Assembly: GCF_023065955.2 (NCBI RefSeq)
Contig: NW_026622997.1
Coordinates: forward strand, 18,332,001-18,396,000
DNA: 64,000 nt
From: Ursus arctos
Lineage: Eukaryota > Chordata > Mammalia > Carnivora > Ursidae
Direction: 5' to 3'
Part shown: positions 31,041 to 43,651 of the stretch, in pieces
Position numbering within the stretch: position 1 is the stretch's first letter
How the letters are laid out: each line of letters opens with the position of its first letter
Notes under the pieces: generated by a model
Told to the model about the DNA's origin: nothing
Databases searched by the model: none
The model's input: the letters and a program-made list of their open reading frames with translations, nothing else
Position numbers and translations under genes: made by a program

Positions 31041-32729
31041 TGCAGTAAGGTTACTGTGAACGTGTTTATGTTTCATCTTCTCTAAGGGTTAGGGGGACCT
31101 CTTTCTTCATCATCTTGGTATCTGGTGTAGCATATATCCAGCAAAGGCAAAACATTCCAAAAGTCACTTTATTAAAAGGGCAGGCAGAAACAAAAACAAT
31201 TAAAAAAAAAAAAAAAAGACTTTGCAAGTATCAACCAGTGCCTATCTGCTAAGATGTGTAAGTAAGTAGCAAAACTTATAATGGAGCCACATGGCTTGCA
31301 CCAGCCCAGCCTTCTGCCGCTGCGGAAGGTTCCAGAAGGGATGTCCACCTTCACGTGACTGTGACCGTGACTGTGGATGCTTGAGAGAACTGGAAATGAA
31401 AAAAGATGGATAAATAGCCAAACCCAGGCAGTGAAAGACGTTGGAGGACAAAGGGGCAAGTATCTCTTCAAGCCATCAGTCAGCGGGCCCTCTAACTTGT
31501 ATTTTGAGCCTGCGGTGTTCGTGACCCAGAACCACCCTTGAAAAATAAACATCTTCCCTGCCTCAGGGCCTTAACAATCGGCCATACTTCCTACCTGCCC
31601 CTGCACCCTTTCAGCTTTCATATTACTAAGACCCATGGAGCTCCCAGGCTCTTGTGGACCCCCCAATGCTGATGTTGATGAGAGAATTTGCCAAGCTTGG
31701 TCAGATCTCTCCCACTGGGCTCCGCATTCGCGTGTGTTGCGGCACTGGCCCGCCTCTCTAGGCCTGCAGGGCCCGGGGGCTCCTCCCGACCCCCGTGCCA
31801 CCCTGTGGACACCAGCCAGAAGTCACCCATCAGAACCAACCCGTGCCCCAGAGGAGACGCAGACCAGAAAGCATCCACTGACCAGCTGACCACTAAAGAG
31901 GAAAATCACAGATCGAGCCCTCCTACAAGAGCCCTTTCTTCCTCCAAAGCCCCACGGGAAGGAAGGCGCCAGGCAGGAGAGGGGCTTGGAGTCCCTTTGT
32001 GCTCTTCGTATTAACACAGTCACACTTTGCTATGCAGATGTCACTTCCAATGAGCACCAGGGCTTTCCCGGGCCTGGACTCGAATTGAAGGAATTGTTAC
32101 TGTTGCTGAATGGCCGGGGAATTCATTAATGCAAAGCCAGCCACTTCCTAAATGCTTGCTTTGTGAGCAGTCTCAGAGTCCTGGGGACCTCGATTCCTGT
32201 GGTCAGCGCGGCCCCAGGCCTCCGTGTCAGCAAGTGATCTTTATTATCACCATCGGCCCCTTTCTAAAACCGCCAGGGCACCGGGGAACGCGGCCTCACC
32301 TGGAGCCTGGTGGCCACAGCCAACCAGCCTCAGATTTCTCTGGAGCAGGGCCTACTGGGTGGAAAAACTGCCCCCCCCCATTCTGGATTTTTCGCACACC
32401 ACCTTCCTTTTTGAAGAAAGGCTTCGTTTGCGTGTTAAAGATGGGAACCAGAGCGCGAACAGAAAAAAAGGCTTTTCTCAACCCTCCTCCCCCCTAAGGC
32501 GGTTCCTTGAGCTCTATGCAGGTGCGAGAACATCCGCACGCACACGCTCACGCTTCACAAGGCCCGGCGCACACACAGAGGTTTTCGGATCAGAATGACT
32601 CGGTCCCCACCTAATGTAAAAGTCAGTTCCGATTTGAAGGAACGCTTCTTGGAGTAACCTGCCTCCTAGGAATAGAGGACACTGGAAGAAAAGAGGTGGT
32701 CCGCGAACGTGCCAAGCCCTCTGCCTGAT
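31041..32729. other. Single-copy non-coding DNA
   Basis: A short A-run is at 31202-31216. CpG-containing but not island-like. No repeat or gene recognised over 1.7 kb. Confidence 0.45.
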
Positions 32730-32751
32730 ACACACACACACACACACACAC
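32730..32751. repeat. (AC)n microsatellite
   Basis: About eleven AC units. Confidence 0.95.
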
Positions 32752-33889
32752 GTCACTGCACACACCCAGGCTGGCTGCTTTAAATCTTCCCCCAGCTTCT
32801 GCTGACCGGGCATGTCCAGGCCCCACTTTGGTTTTTGCTGTGGTGGTGGCATTGCGGTCTCCTCAAGCCAAACTGCCAGTCCTGAAATCCCCCTTCAAGC
32901 TTTAGGAAAAAACAAAAAAACAAAAAACTAGCACCATGATGCTAACAATGGTGGGATTGAGGACAGATTTTTTTTTTCCTTTATGCATTGTTGCATATAT
33001 AGTCTACAGGAAGGGTATATGTTTTATATTCAAGAAAAATCCCTGCGTGATGTAAAAAAAAAGAAAGAAAATTATTTTAGTTTTATAACATCCCTCAAGA
33101 TCCTGAGGTTTGCTTTGGCAGCTTTATCTGATTTTTGTGGAAGGGGCGTTCTGGTCTTGAAAATTAGCCTGGGTCATAAAACAAGGAGACTATGACATTC
33201 CCTGAAATTGGATCTTAAACCACTGGTTTCTGTCTGAACTTAGTGAAAAAGCAGTCCTTTAAAGGAGAATTTATCTTTGGAAGCTCCATCCTCCCCTTTC
33301 TGTGTTCTTATCCCTCTTCCCATGCCCTCGCCACCCTTATAGTTCCCATCACTTTCCCTGCTTTACTTTTTTTTTTTTTCTACTTACAATTCTTAAAACA
33401 CACTTCAAGGATGGGGCCTGGTGTCAGTCATTTACACCTTAGTATGAATTAGAATAATCAAGATTTACTTAGCTATGCTATAAGTGTATATTTGCATTTT
33501 AATTCTCAATCCAATTGTATAATGAAAGGTATGGGCTCATGAATGAAAATGGTCATCACCTCTCTGCATTTATGAAATCAGACACCTAGGTTCCCAGCTC
33601 TTCTGTTTGTGGGAAAGGCAGGCCCCTGACCGCAGTAAATGTTTCCACTTCAGCTATAGAATATCACCATTTAATGTCTCTGTCCCTTTAGAAACAGCAC
33701 ACACTCCGGAGAGCCTACTAAATGCGGGAATGGTTGAAATAGTGTTCAGTCTGCAAAAATATTCACAGGCCCGGGTCTTTTCAAAGACTTTATTCTGTAT
33801 TCTTATTTATAAAATCATATCTGCTTCCCATATATATTGAATAGATATATTGAGTGCCTGATAAATAAAAATGAGTAATGATTTTACGT
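32752..33889. other. AT-rich single-copy DNA
   Basis: Several A-rich and T-rich runs (for example ggaaaaaacaaaaaaacaaa near 32905). No named repeat and no gene. Confidence 0.45.
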
Positions 33890-34030
33890 GTGGATTTTGG
33901 ACACAGATGAAGAAACTGTGTCCCAGAGAATTTAAATAACCAGTCAAGGTCATTCACTGGTCAAGGTAGGGCTTGGCTGAGAGAAGGGGGTTTCTGGTTC
34001 TTGGGCTCGTGTTTCAACACATCATCTCTC
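33890..34030 (+). mobile_element. MIR SINE, forward, 3' part
   Basis: 'ggacacagatgaagaaactg', 'tgtcccagagaatttaaata' and 'ccagtcaaggtcattcactg' correspond to the MIR words gatgaggaaactgaggc, agaggttaagtaacttg and caaggtcacacagc. Confidence 0.7.
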
Positions 34031-34704
34031 AAACCGCCTAATTCAAGTCCCAGAAAAATCCAACAGCCTCACGCTGACGGGAAGCTTCAGAGTGACCCTT
34101 CTAATTCTCTCCCCCTTTCTTTGAGGGAATTCTTGGCAAGTAAGCTATGAAATGAGGTTGAGTGAGCAAATGCCACGTGACTGACCCTTCCAAGCTTTCT
34201 CAACTTATTAGAACAGGCTCTGAAGATTAAAGGGCAAAAATACTGAAGGAAGAAAGACCTAGAAAGAAACACTCGCTTGTCTTTGCTCCTATTTCCATCA
34301 TTCTGACCCACACCACAGCGTGGGCAATCCCTGGTTATTCACACATTGCCTGGGACCTAGCGAGTTGGGGGGGCGGGGCTGCCAAGAAGCTTCCCCAGGG
34401 TTCACCCCTTAGGCAGAATTTCCCAGTGGAAATCTGCCTCCAGCCAAAAGGGTGAATTCGTGGTGACCTTGTATTACTCACAGCTGGATGGTTGATCAAC
34501 AGCTGACTCTGTGCCCAAGGTTAGATCTGGGGTCACCTTCCACCAGACCCCATGGGGACAGCATCTAGACCCCCTAATCATCATGTACCCTGTATATTTG
34601 CCACATCACCCTGTCTGCTGTCACCTAAAACCCAAACCATATCTTGACCTTGACCCACTAATGTGGGCTACATAAAGACCCTCCGTAACTGCCATTTATA
34701 GATT
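34031..34704. other. Single-copy non-coding DNA
   Basis: No repeat or gene recognised. Confidence 0.5.
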
Positions 34705-34840
34705 TGTTCATTTATTCAGCTAAAATATGGTAAGTGGTTACCGTATACCAGGCACTGGGCCAGGCTCTTGCTATATAAAGAAACCAGACACACAGCTCTT
34801 GCTCTTGACAAGCTGATGTGAGAATCAGAAAGAAAGGGAC
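34705..34840 (-). mobile_element. L2 LINE 3' end, reverse
   Basis: 'gttcatttattcagctaaaa', 'gttaccgtataccaggcact' and 'ctcttgctcttgacaagctg' match the reverse L2 3' end. Confidence 0.6.
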
Positions 34841-35142
34841 AGATGACAGAGAGCCAAGTTCATTTATACCCAGCTCGACAAACGCCTCTTTCTTCTTGGA
34901 GACTCCGATCAGACATCGCCCTCTTCGAAAGACTTCCTGCTCCTCTACAGGCAGGGCTGTGCTTCTTCTGATAATACGTGGACTGTTCCTCGACTACAGA
35001 ATTTTTCCTATTGTTGCAGTTATTTCTATGCATGTCTGCTCAATTTTTTAGACTGTGTGTGCAAAGGCAGGAGGATGGAGAGAGGAAAGGCAGAAACTGC
35101 TATTTCACACCTCCAAATACCCACCGTATCTGGGACTTTTCA

Positions 35143-35172
35143 GATGGATGGATGGATAGATGGATGGATGGT
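35143..35172. repeat. (GATG)n microsatellite
   Basis: About seven GATG/GATA units. Confidence 0.9.
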
Positions 35173-35784
35173 TGAATGAATGGAATGTCCAAGCTCTCTT
35201 GTCCCCTGCATAGATTTCCTTTACCCAAATGTGCGTCCACCCGTCCAAACGAGAAATACATTTCCTCATGGCTCCTTAATACGTAGAGGGTGGTTATTTC
35301 TGGTTCATTGCACAAACTTCCAGAATTTGGAGACATGAAAGCCTCATCTCACTCAGCCAAAAGCTCTCTTCGGTTGTCTTTGTTTGTTTTAGCGGGAGCG
35401 TAAGTAGAGTGTGTGTGAGCACGCATGAGTGTGGGTGTGCGTCAGTCTGCACGTAATTGGGTGGCATCCCCAATAGCAGGTGTCCCTCCAGTAGGTCTCA
35501 GCAGTGACGGAGGGCACGGAGGGGTGTGCCAGAAAGATGGGGAGATGCAGCCTGCCAAAACCAATCACATTAAATCTTAGTGCTCATTCAGGGCCTGTCA
35601 CAGGAGGAGAAATCTGATGAACACCCGAATGTCAGGGTGGTTATAGCGTCTGTTAAATGGCTTGTTAATGTGATTGTTGAGAATTTTACACAGAAATGAC
35701 ACTGGTTACAATCAGAGCAAGGCAGGCCTGGCTCCCAGCCAGCTTCTACCGAGCTCTGCCTCCACTTCGGGCCAGGTGGATGGT

Positions 35785-35800
35785 GGGGGGGGGGGGGGGG
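35785..35800. repeat. G(16) homopolymer
   Basis: Sixteen consecutive G. Length in the assembly may be unreliable. Confidence 0.9.
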
Positions 35801-36107
35801 TCCGCGGCTACCTGGCCTGGCCTCCTGCCATCATTGGAAAGCTTTCTCTCTCACTTGTAATCTGTTTCTATTAAGAGAAAGCTGGTGATCTCCCCCCACC
35901 AGAAAAAGAGGCCTCCTGTCATAAATGTTACCTGTTCTTACAAGTGGAGCGAAGATCTTTTATAACACAAATAAGGGGAGCTTGGAAACCATTTGTCTGT
36001 TCTATTTCTGGCGGGAAGGGTACCTATCAGAAAACATTTCGCATTGGTTTAAGGGGGGGCCTGAGTAAGAAAATCCTTCCACAGGCCGAATCTGTTTCGT
36101 TCGATAG

Positions 36108-36180
36108 CCGGGCAAACAATCATAGACTCTTAGGGTCATAGACCCGGAAGGTGACCCAGCCAACCTTAAGTTTCTGCTGC
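36108..36180 (+). mobile_element. Ancient SINE scrap (MIR3-like)
   Basis: 'acaatcatagactcttaggg', 'tcatagacccggaaggtgac' and 'ccagccaacc' resemble the widespread 'atcatagaattttagagctg...gatcatctagtccaacc' repeat. The same text appears in reverse at 11480-11535 and 61210-61275. Confidence 0.4.
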
Positions 36181-36956
36181 GGGGTCAGTGGTGGGCTGGA
36201 GTGACAATCCAGTTGTCCCAATGGTCAGTCCAGCTTACCTCCCCCGCCCCCACATGTACTGCCTAAAACCCAGATGCCTCACCGTTGTCTTCGGTAGCAA
36301 GAAACACAGGCTGCTCTCTTGGCCCTGGCCCTGGTCCCCAGGACATCGCTGACATTTCCTGCCACGCGCTGCCCTTACCTCTGAGCACAGATGCTTGGCT
36401 CTCCCCGCCACCTGGGTGTGTAAGGACTGAGTCCCTGGGAGGCAGGGTGACCGCAAGCACAGGACACTCCCCCCGGGGAACAGACGAGCCAAAGCGGCTG
36501 GTTACCATTGCTTCCTTGGGAGGACAGAACTTTCCCTGCCTGGGTCCTTTTCTTCCATCCCTTGGCAGTGGCAAAGGATGATTTTTCAAAGGCCTGGCTC
36601 ACCCCGTACACTCTGTTTTTCGCTGACACACTCTCCCCTCGTGTGCAAAGCCTTGAAGTATTTTTCTGGTCAATTTAAGCCCCTATGGCAGGGCACGTTC
36701 CGGGCCTGAATCACGCAGTTATAGCAAAGGACAAGCCCCTGCTATTCTAACTCCTCGCCTACTCTGGAACTCCCATCAGTTCCTCAAGACCCATGGGAAG
36801 TAAGATCTGCTCTCCCAGCCTCTCTTGACAATTCCATTCCTGGGCTCCACCAACAGGAATCCTTCGACCAGCCTTCCCTCTGTCTCTTCCTTGCAGTGCT
36901 CTGAGCCAGGGTCTGTGCGTTGGTTTTAATGGCTTTTCTTGAAGGCAGGTTACCCT
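36181..36956. other. Single-copy non-coding DNA
   Basis: No repeat recognised. Short frames on both strands without motifs. Confidence 0.5.
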
Positions 36957-37421
36957 CTGTATTAATTTCCTAGAGCTGCTGTGACAAATTACCCTCAACT
37001 TGGGCACTTGAAACAACAGGAATGTACTCTCTCACAGTTCCAGAAGCCAGAAATACAAAATCAAGGTGCTGGCAGGGCCATGCTCCCTCTGAAGCCCCTA
37101 GAGGAGAATCCTTCCTTGTCCCTTCCAGGTTCTGGTAGTTCCATGCATTCCTTGGCTTGTGGATAAATGATTCCAATCTCTCCTTCTCTCCTCACATGGC
37201 CACCTCCTCTTCTTCTGCTGTGTTCTCTTCTGTCTCTTTAAGGACACTTGTCACGGGGTTTAGAGCCCAACTGGATAATCTGGGGTGATGTCATCTTGAA
37301 ACCTTTAACTGAATTATGTCTTGAAAGATCCTTTTCCCAGATCAGGTCACATTCTCAGACTCTCAGGGTTAGGCTATGGGTATGTCTTTCTAGAGAGCAC
37401 CATGTAACCCACTACACCCTC
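36957..37421 (-). mobile_element. MLT1-type solo LTR, reverse
   Basis: Nearly complete: 'tgtattaatttcctagagct' start, 'caaggtgctggcagggccat', 'cattccttggcttgtggata', 'ctctttaaggacacttgtca' and 'catgtaacccactaca' end. The 3' UTR-like order matches the reverse MLT1A consensus. Confidence 0.9.
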
Positions 37422-37544
37422 TTCTAGGAATGCCACTCAAATGCAGGTTCCCCAAGATCAGAATGGAAACCTTGCACTTTGGAGTTACTCAACAATTCAG
37501 CCGTGAAGTGTCGAGTGCTGTTTGCACACTGGAGGCTGGGTATT

Positions 37545-37660
37545 AGCTCAGTTTTAGACACACCAGATGAATAAGGCCTGCTTCCTGCCCTCCTTTTGTC
37601 TGATAAATCAGACAAAAAAGCAAATAGGTCACTACAATACAACTTAGAGAAAAAAAAAAT
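37545..37660 (-). mobile_element. L2 LINE fragment, reverse
   Basis: 'agatgaataaggcctgcttc', 'ctgccctccttttgtctgat' and 'caaataggtcactacaatac' match reverse L2 words (aataagacacagtccctgcc, then aataggtgattacaatac). Confidence 0.5.
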
Positions 37661-39530
37661 TGGAAAAGTCCCCTCACTCAAGAATCCTATGGCCCATTTC
37701 CCTGACAATTCCATATTCCAAGCAGTGTCATCCTCTTTTTGTTCCTGAAATCTGCTTAACCAGGAAAATGAGAAGGGATGGAGGAAGGGAGGGGTCACAG
37801 AGGACAAGGGAGGTGTCTTCCCTGATGAACTTTCTTTAGGCCGTGGATACGTCTGTCTAGATATTAAAAGTAAGGGCAGACATTTGGCCAAAACAGTGCA
37901 CTTGGGGGCACGATGTTTCTGATGTCTGAGCAGAGAGCATCTCGGAGTCTGAAATGGCTCACGCACGGACAGAAGTGATGGCTCCCTGAAAGGCCTTCCA
38001 CGTATTTGTGCACAAATCGACACCTTGGCCGGATGCCAAGGAGCAAGCTTGCTCTTTCACTGTTGAATTGTTTAAGCATTTCAATACTTGAGTTATGCGA
38101 GGCCATAGCTGAGCTCCCATGTGAACCCTTGCATGTTTAGCACTCCAGATAGGAGATGGCCTGGCTCATGGACAGAGAAATAAGGCAAGCTCTGTCCTCC
38201 GCTTCAAAACAAAGAATCTAAAAACCCTCTCCTAAATTCCTAAGGGGCAGGGGATGGGAAGTGGAGGGGGGGGGCATGTGAAACATCATTCAGTATGATA
38301 AGGACATCAGGTGGAGAGAAATCAAAAACATACCTTGTCAAGTAGTTCTAGAAGGTTCTTTCTATAGCAAAGCCTTCCACCATTTAGGAGGCCGATTGTA
38401 GATAATACTTATCCTTGAGAGCTGATAAATACAGACATAAAAAAGTCAGGCAAATAGACAATGTACAAATTGGCTGGAATATTGCGATTCAGAAATAATC
38501 ACTTGCTAGAGTGGTTCTTTTGCTCTGTACTTTTAAAAACACACAAAAGTATTATCTTACAGTAAAATGACTCTTCTGATTTTTTTCATAGTTGAGACTC
38601 AATGAGTAAAACATAGATAATCATCCTAAACCAACCCTTATCTTCAGGGCTCTGCCATTATCTTTGAAAAATAAATTACGTGCTGGAACAGTTCTAAGAA
38701 AATTGGCAGAGATCCGCCAGCTGACCAAAGAAAGTTAAAAGTAAAACTGCAACATTTTCTAGGAAGACATGCTTTGGTGACTATGCCCAGTAAAGAACTT
38801 CTCAGCCCCAGATAAGTGGCCCTTAAAAAACACCATGTTGTGATTCCAATCTTTGCTCTTAAAAAATGACTCACGTTAAGTCCTGAGTGTAACATCTTGA
38901 CCAATAAGAACAATAATATGCATAATTGTAATTACATCCTCGGAACTACAAAGGAGCATACCGCCATAAACCTGCTCACAGAGCTGAGAAATGTTATGAA
39001 GTCGGGGTTGATCTGGCTAAGTCCCAAATTCTCTGAGCTCACACTGTAGCCAAAAGAGAACAGTGTAAGCTGACTTATCTAGCTCTAAAGATTAGGGTCA
39101 CCCCAGCTGCACACCCCAGGTGGTCACTCCCTTGTGCAAGTGAGTTCACCACAAAAATTGATTCTAACCCATTTCTCATTCCTAATTCAGTCTACCAGAA
39201 AAAGCAAGAAACTCCATCCTTCAAAGAACAGAGAGAAATGCAGGTGGTGACTTCTGTCTACAGATCTCATTTAAGAAAGTGTCCGCATAATGCATTGTTC
39301 ATCACCCCAGCATGGCCATCCAGTGGGCTCCTGCTGCCCCAGACTGTGTCCGTTGTGTCCCTCCACCTCCCACTCCTGCCCCAGGACAGGGGCTCCAAAT
39401 CTCAGGTTCACCGATGCGGCTGCCACCTCTTGGACTGCCCTAAGCAAGATGAAGGCACACTAAGACCAAAATGCAAGAAGGCCTATGGGTCCCTCCATTT
39501 TCACATTATGAAACGGGTTCAAGGAAGGCC
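37661..39530. other. Single-copy non-coding DNA
   Basis: About 1.9 kb, AT-richer from 38280. No recognised repeat. The 199-codon minus-strand frame ending at 37424 overlaps L2 and has no known motif. Confidence 0.45.
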
Positions 39531-39940
39531 TCCATAAAGGTATGTCCACGTCCCAGACCTGTGAACGTGACCTTGTTTGGAGAAAGTGTCTTTGCAGACA
39601 TAACTGAGTTAAGAATCTGGAGATGAGACCATGCTGGATGATTCAAGTGGGCCCTAAATCCAATGACAAGTGTGCTTGTAAGAGACACAAAGAGGAGAGA
39701 CACATGAAGAAGAAGAGAAAGCCATGTGGAGATGGAAGCAGAAATTGTCATGTCACAGCTAGAGCCAAAGAACGCCTGGAGCCCAGAAGCTGGAAGGTAC
39801 AAGGAAGAATTCTCTCCTGGAAACTTCCCAGGGAGCACCAGGCCCTACCAACACCTTGATCTTGGACCTTAGACATCTGGAGAGGATCCATTTCACCCAA
39901 GTTTGATGTTATTTTTTATAGCAGCTCTAGGAAACTCATA
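39531..39940 (+). mobile_element. MLT1-type solo LTR, forward
   Basis: 'aaggtatgtccacgtcccag', 'ctgtgaacgtgaccttgttt', 'gagaaagtgtctttgcagac', 'caacaccttgatcttggacc' and 'agctctaggaaactcata' follow the forward MLT1A order. The first few bases of the LTR are missing. Confidence 0.88.
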
Positions 39941-40219
39941 CCCCTTGCTTCATTTTCAAGAACAAATTACACTCTCACGATCCAGAAGGCCATGCCATAC
40001 TATGATCAAGCTGCTAAGTTTGGTTTGAAATCTTGTGCTCTTTCATTACCTAATTGGTCATATCCCTCAAATTTAATTAATCAGTCAATAAATACACTTT
40101 ACATCTACTAATTTGTGGCAGCAAGCACAAAGATGATGCTTCAAGTTTTCACTACAACTCAGGACGAACGTACACGTGATAGACACATCTGAGGTTGTCT
40201 GCCCTCAGCAACCAAATCT
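39941..40219. other. Single-copy non-coding DNA
   Basis: 'aattaatcagtcaataaata' may be a reverse L2 terminus, but it is too short to call. Confidence 0.4.
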
Positions 40220-40610
40220 CCTTTCTCTGTAAATCACATTCCACACTCTCAGGATTGAGCCCCAAGACCTATTCGTGTTGCGTGACTCTTCTCCACCTCC
40301 TATTAGACCAGGTATGATTGATAGGATCAGGGACAGAACTTGACCGAAGCTGGACCAATCACGCTGTCTCTCCTGGGGATCTGAGGTTGGGATGAAGGTA
40401 ACGGAGCTGGCTGGGCACAGAGAGGTAAACTCAGCCGCCATCAGGAGGCCATCTTCCTGCATTTTTACAGATACAGGGCAGTCCGGACAGAGAAGAAGGG
40501 GACAGATGCCAGAGAAAAACAAAGATCAGAGACGCAGAGAGCGTCCTCTCTGGCTTCCTCCTGCAGCCCTTGGATTCGGCACAACATTCCAATATCCTCC
40601 TTACACCTTC
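40220..40610 (+). mobile_element. Possible ancient LTR-like repeat
   Basis: Contains 'gaagctggaccaatcacgct', 'ctctcctggggatctgaggt' and 'aggaggccatcttcctgcat', reminiscent of the family whose 3' end I saw at 4396-4436. Low certainty. Confidence 0.3.
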
Positions 40611-40924
40611 TTTTTGGCCTAAATCAGTTCAAGCTGATTTCGGTGGTCAGCAACCAGGAGAAACTTGGTTGAAACCTACATGAGCTCGAACAAATAAAAT
40701 TAACAAGTAAAGATTTACATTTCAGGACAGATACATGTAGGCACAGGCTGATCTGTCTACCTCTCCATCTAACCTCTAGACATCTGTACTTCTTTACTGA
40801 TATACAATACATACAACGTTCCATGACCAAACATAAAGTACTTGCAGATGTAAAAAATTAAGAAATCCTTACTCTTCGTTTGCACCCTTATTTTAAAGGG
40901 ACTGTTCATTTTAGTCCACCCCTT
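40611..40924. other. Single-copy non-coding DNA
   Basis: No repeat or gene recognised. Confidence 0.5.
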
Positions 40925-41060
40925 ATTTACTGAATTAGAATTTAATAAGTGTTTATTGCACGCACACCAAAGAGGATCCTGAAGACTTTTTTCGAAAGTC
41001 CACTCCTACCCTTGAAGTACTTATGACCTAATTAAGAAGATAAAATACACAACGTGACCT
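40925..41060 (-). mobile_element. L2 LINE 3' end, reverse, degraded
   Basis: 'tttaataagtgtttattgca' and 'cctacccttgaagtacttat', then 'gacctaattaagaagataaa', follow the reverse L2 3' end. Confidence 0.5.
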
Positions 41061-41870
41061 AGTGTGGGTATCTCACCTTGTCACAATTCCTGGCAGTTTT
41101 CGACTTTCATTAATCGAAAACTTCTCCATACCCCGACCACTCACACATTTGACACTGACACCTCTCAACCCGCTTTTGTATGCCAAACTCGGATCTTTAT
41201 AAATCAGCTGAGAAAAGAGCATTTTGAGCTATTGCATGGCGGTGCTGTCAGCCAAGAGCCGAGTTCTGGAACTGTTATCATTTTTTTTTCCCGCACGGCA
41301 ATGCTTCTGCAATTACTTGAGATTTTTTATTACACCGTGCCCCTATGGTTTTATAAAAATAAGTGGGGAAATGGAAAAATGAAAGCACTTCAACGTAATT
41401 CTCATGAACTTAACACAATCAAGACAAAGGTGGAAACAGGGCAACCCAACGCGGTTAAATACTCACCGGATTTTAACTGGTGAAGGAAAATAACAAAACG
41501 AAGGAACTTTTATGAAATGGCGCAAAGCTGTCTTGCAAGAGTGGATCTAAGAGCAGAGGAATACTTAGAGGTCGGATCATTCTTGCAGGCTTTGGGGACG
41601 GGAATCCCTTCCTCTTCTCTTGCTCTGCTCTCATGCGTGGCTGTGAGTCGGAAGCTTCCCAGAAGGCTTTGCTGATGGGAGCGGTACCTCGTCTGTGGAC
41701 CCGTGGAAGGGACCACAGGGGCTGGAATCTGACCTTTCCTCATACCTGTTTTCTCAGCTCCGAGGTAAGGTAGGGAAGACCCTCACAGACTAACTGACTC
41801 TGCCCCTTTTTCAGTTCTGTTATGATGCCTTCCTGTGACAGCTCACCATTGGAGTCTTGGTCTAGCCCAG
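41061..41870. other. Single-copy non-coding DNA
   Basis: No repeat recognised. A 139-codon plus-strand frame (41064-41483) has no known domain and is not supported by codon pattern or splice sites. Confidence 0.45.
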
Positions 41871-42071
41871 GCAGGTGCTCAACCAGGGACATTTTTGCCT
41901 GCCAGGCGGTGTGTGGCAAAAGTTAAAGATATTTTGCTGGTCACAACGGGGAGCAGGGAGGAGCGCTACCAGCAGGTAGGGGTCATACTCAGGGAAGCTG
42001 CTAAGCATCCTACGCAGGCCAGCCCCGAACCCCCAAAATTTCGAATGGTGCTGCCCAAGCGGAGAAAACCA
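41871..42071 (+). mobile_element. hAT-Charlie-type MITE
   Basis: 'gtgctcaaccagggacattt', 'tggtcacaacggggagcagg' and 'aagctgctaagcatcctacg' are in the same order as in the element at 52914-53122, so both belong to one family. Diverged, ends eroded. Confidence 0.6.
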
Positions 42072-42244
42072 CGAGCTCCCAAACTCTGTTCTTACTTTAG
42101 GAATTCTCTTTCCATTGTAAAATTCTCTGGATCCAATGAACTAACCTCTCTCTGGACGATGAGTTTCTTCTTTCATTTGTGTGGGGTAAAGTGACTGTCA
42201 CGTAGGGGTGGAGGTGGGGGCAGGGAGGAACTAGATAACTGTCA

Positions 42245-42450
42245 TGTACTGAACCTTCACCATGAGCTGGCTGAACACGGTTCTAAGAGCTTGGCAAACG
42301 TGACCACATTTAATGCTAGGAGAGCCCTGTACAGTAGGTCCACTAGGAGCCTCGTCTTACAGATGAGATCCGGGGCTGAGAAGGTGTTCAAAGTGACAGA
42401 GGTCTTAGGTGCCGAGCCAGGGCTGGAAGGGAGTCTGACCCCAGAGCCGG
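42245..42450 (+). mobile_element. MIR SINE, forward
   Basis: 'gaacacggttctaagagctt', 'gagcctcgtcttacagatga' and 'gccgagccagggctggaagg' follow the MIR order. Confidence 0.7.
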
Positions 42451-43230
42451 AGGAAGCGTGAAAAGCCAGAAACACAGCTGAGGCTCCCCCACAGAATGTA
42501 AAGGAAGAAAGAGCAGGAGACACACTTGGGGAGACCCTGTGGATCAGGAATAAGTCCACGCGTGCCCTCCGTGTCCTTTGTGGTGGTCCAGCCGCCGAAG
42601 TTGTAGCCCGAGCCCTTGGACTTGGACCATGCTTTCGAGCCACAGCCCCGCTGTTCAGGGCTCTCACACCGCGGCTCTCTCGTGGCTGGTGCAGAAGAGG
42701 CGTTTCCCCCTCTCACAGGGCTCAGACTCATCACATCCTGTTAACCCAGAACTTGTTTTGTGCAAAAACTGCAGAACTGTGAAAAGGAGCAGAAAGCATG
42801 TGCTATGTTTAAATATGCCGGGCCAATATGCTGACCAGCGAGGTTTGTTTATTAAAATCTTTATGTGGGGTGAAGCTCAATTGAGCTTATGTCAGCTGGT
42901 TTATGGAGAGGCCCTGTTTTCAAGATCAGGCTGCTGTTTGTCTTCTTTACTGAGCTGACAGAGAACATTCTGGAGAATACATTATGCCAAAAACATCTGT
43001 ATTACAGAAAATCAACAATGAAGTGCAACATCTCCAAATGGAGTTAGTACTTTGAAAGGCTTTTATCTGTCAATAGATTAAACTGCTATTTTTATCTAAC
43101 GAGGAAACTAGAGGAAGTGTAAACCGGTTTAAGAACAGCAGAAACTGGCCTACTCTTTTCTGCCAAGTTATTTTTGCACGCTGGGGAGGGAAGGGGGGTG
43201 GGTTTCTGTTTTGTTGTAATCAGTGCTTTA
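42451..43230. other. Single-copy DNA with a candidate conserved segment
   Basis: 42765-43110 is repeat-free, AT-richer than its flanks and contains the short palindrome-like tcaattgagctt and gtcagctggttt motifs. Possible regulatory DNA, on composition only. Confidence 0.4.
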
Positions 43231-43264
43231 GGGAAAAAAAGAAAGAAAAGAAAGAAAGAAAGAA

Positions 43265-43296
<32 letters not shown>

Positions 43297-43297
43297 A
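43231..43297. repeat. (GAAA)n microsatellite
   Basis: Purine-only tract of GAAA units with occasional extra A. Confidence 0.95.
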
Positions 43298-43524
43298 CTT
43301 AAAAAATGACCTTATCCCAAATCAGAATACTTGGGGCTGATTTCCCCCCTCTATTATTTCCCCACTGGAATGCATGCCCCCGAATGAGACACTATGTGAC
43401 AGGGTTTGCCTCTCATGAAGAGCTGGGCCCCTTCTAGGCTTTCCTGTTTAAAAACCCTGGAGTTGTGGCAGGCATAGCCAGGTGTGACCAGAACTAAATT
43501 TGTCGCCCACACCTTCACGAGGAT

Positions 43525-43650
43525 AGTAATAATACCAACAATAAATTGCTAGCATATATCAAGCACTCACTCTGGCTAGGTAGTTTCCATGCATTATTCC
43601 ATTCAATCCTCATAGCTCTATGAGCTTGCTACTGCTATGATCTGGCAGTT
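43525..43650 (+). mobile_element. MIR SINE, forward
   Basis: 'ttgctagcatatatcaagca', 'ttccatgcattattccattc' and 'aatcctcatagctctatgag' are MIR core words. Confidence 0.75.
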
Positions 43651-43651
43651 T

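Larger units (their letters stand above)
34841..36107. other. Single-copy DNA with simple repeats
   Basis: Contains a (GATG)n tract and a G(16) run, annotated separately. 34850-35030 may be a weak forward L2 fragment (gaaagacttcctgctcctct). No gene. Confidence 0.45.

Noticed and set aside
37424..38023. 199-codon minus-strand frame
   Set aside because: It covers an L2 fragment and shows no recognisable domain.
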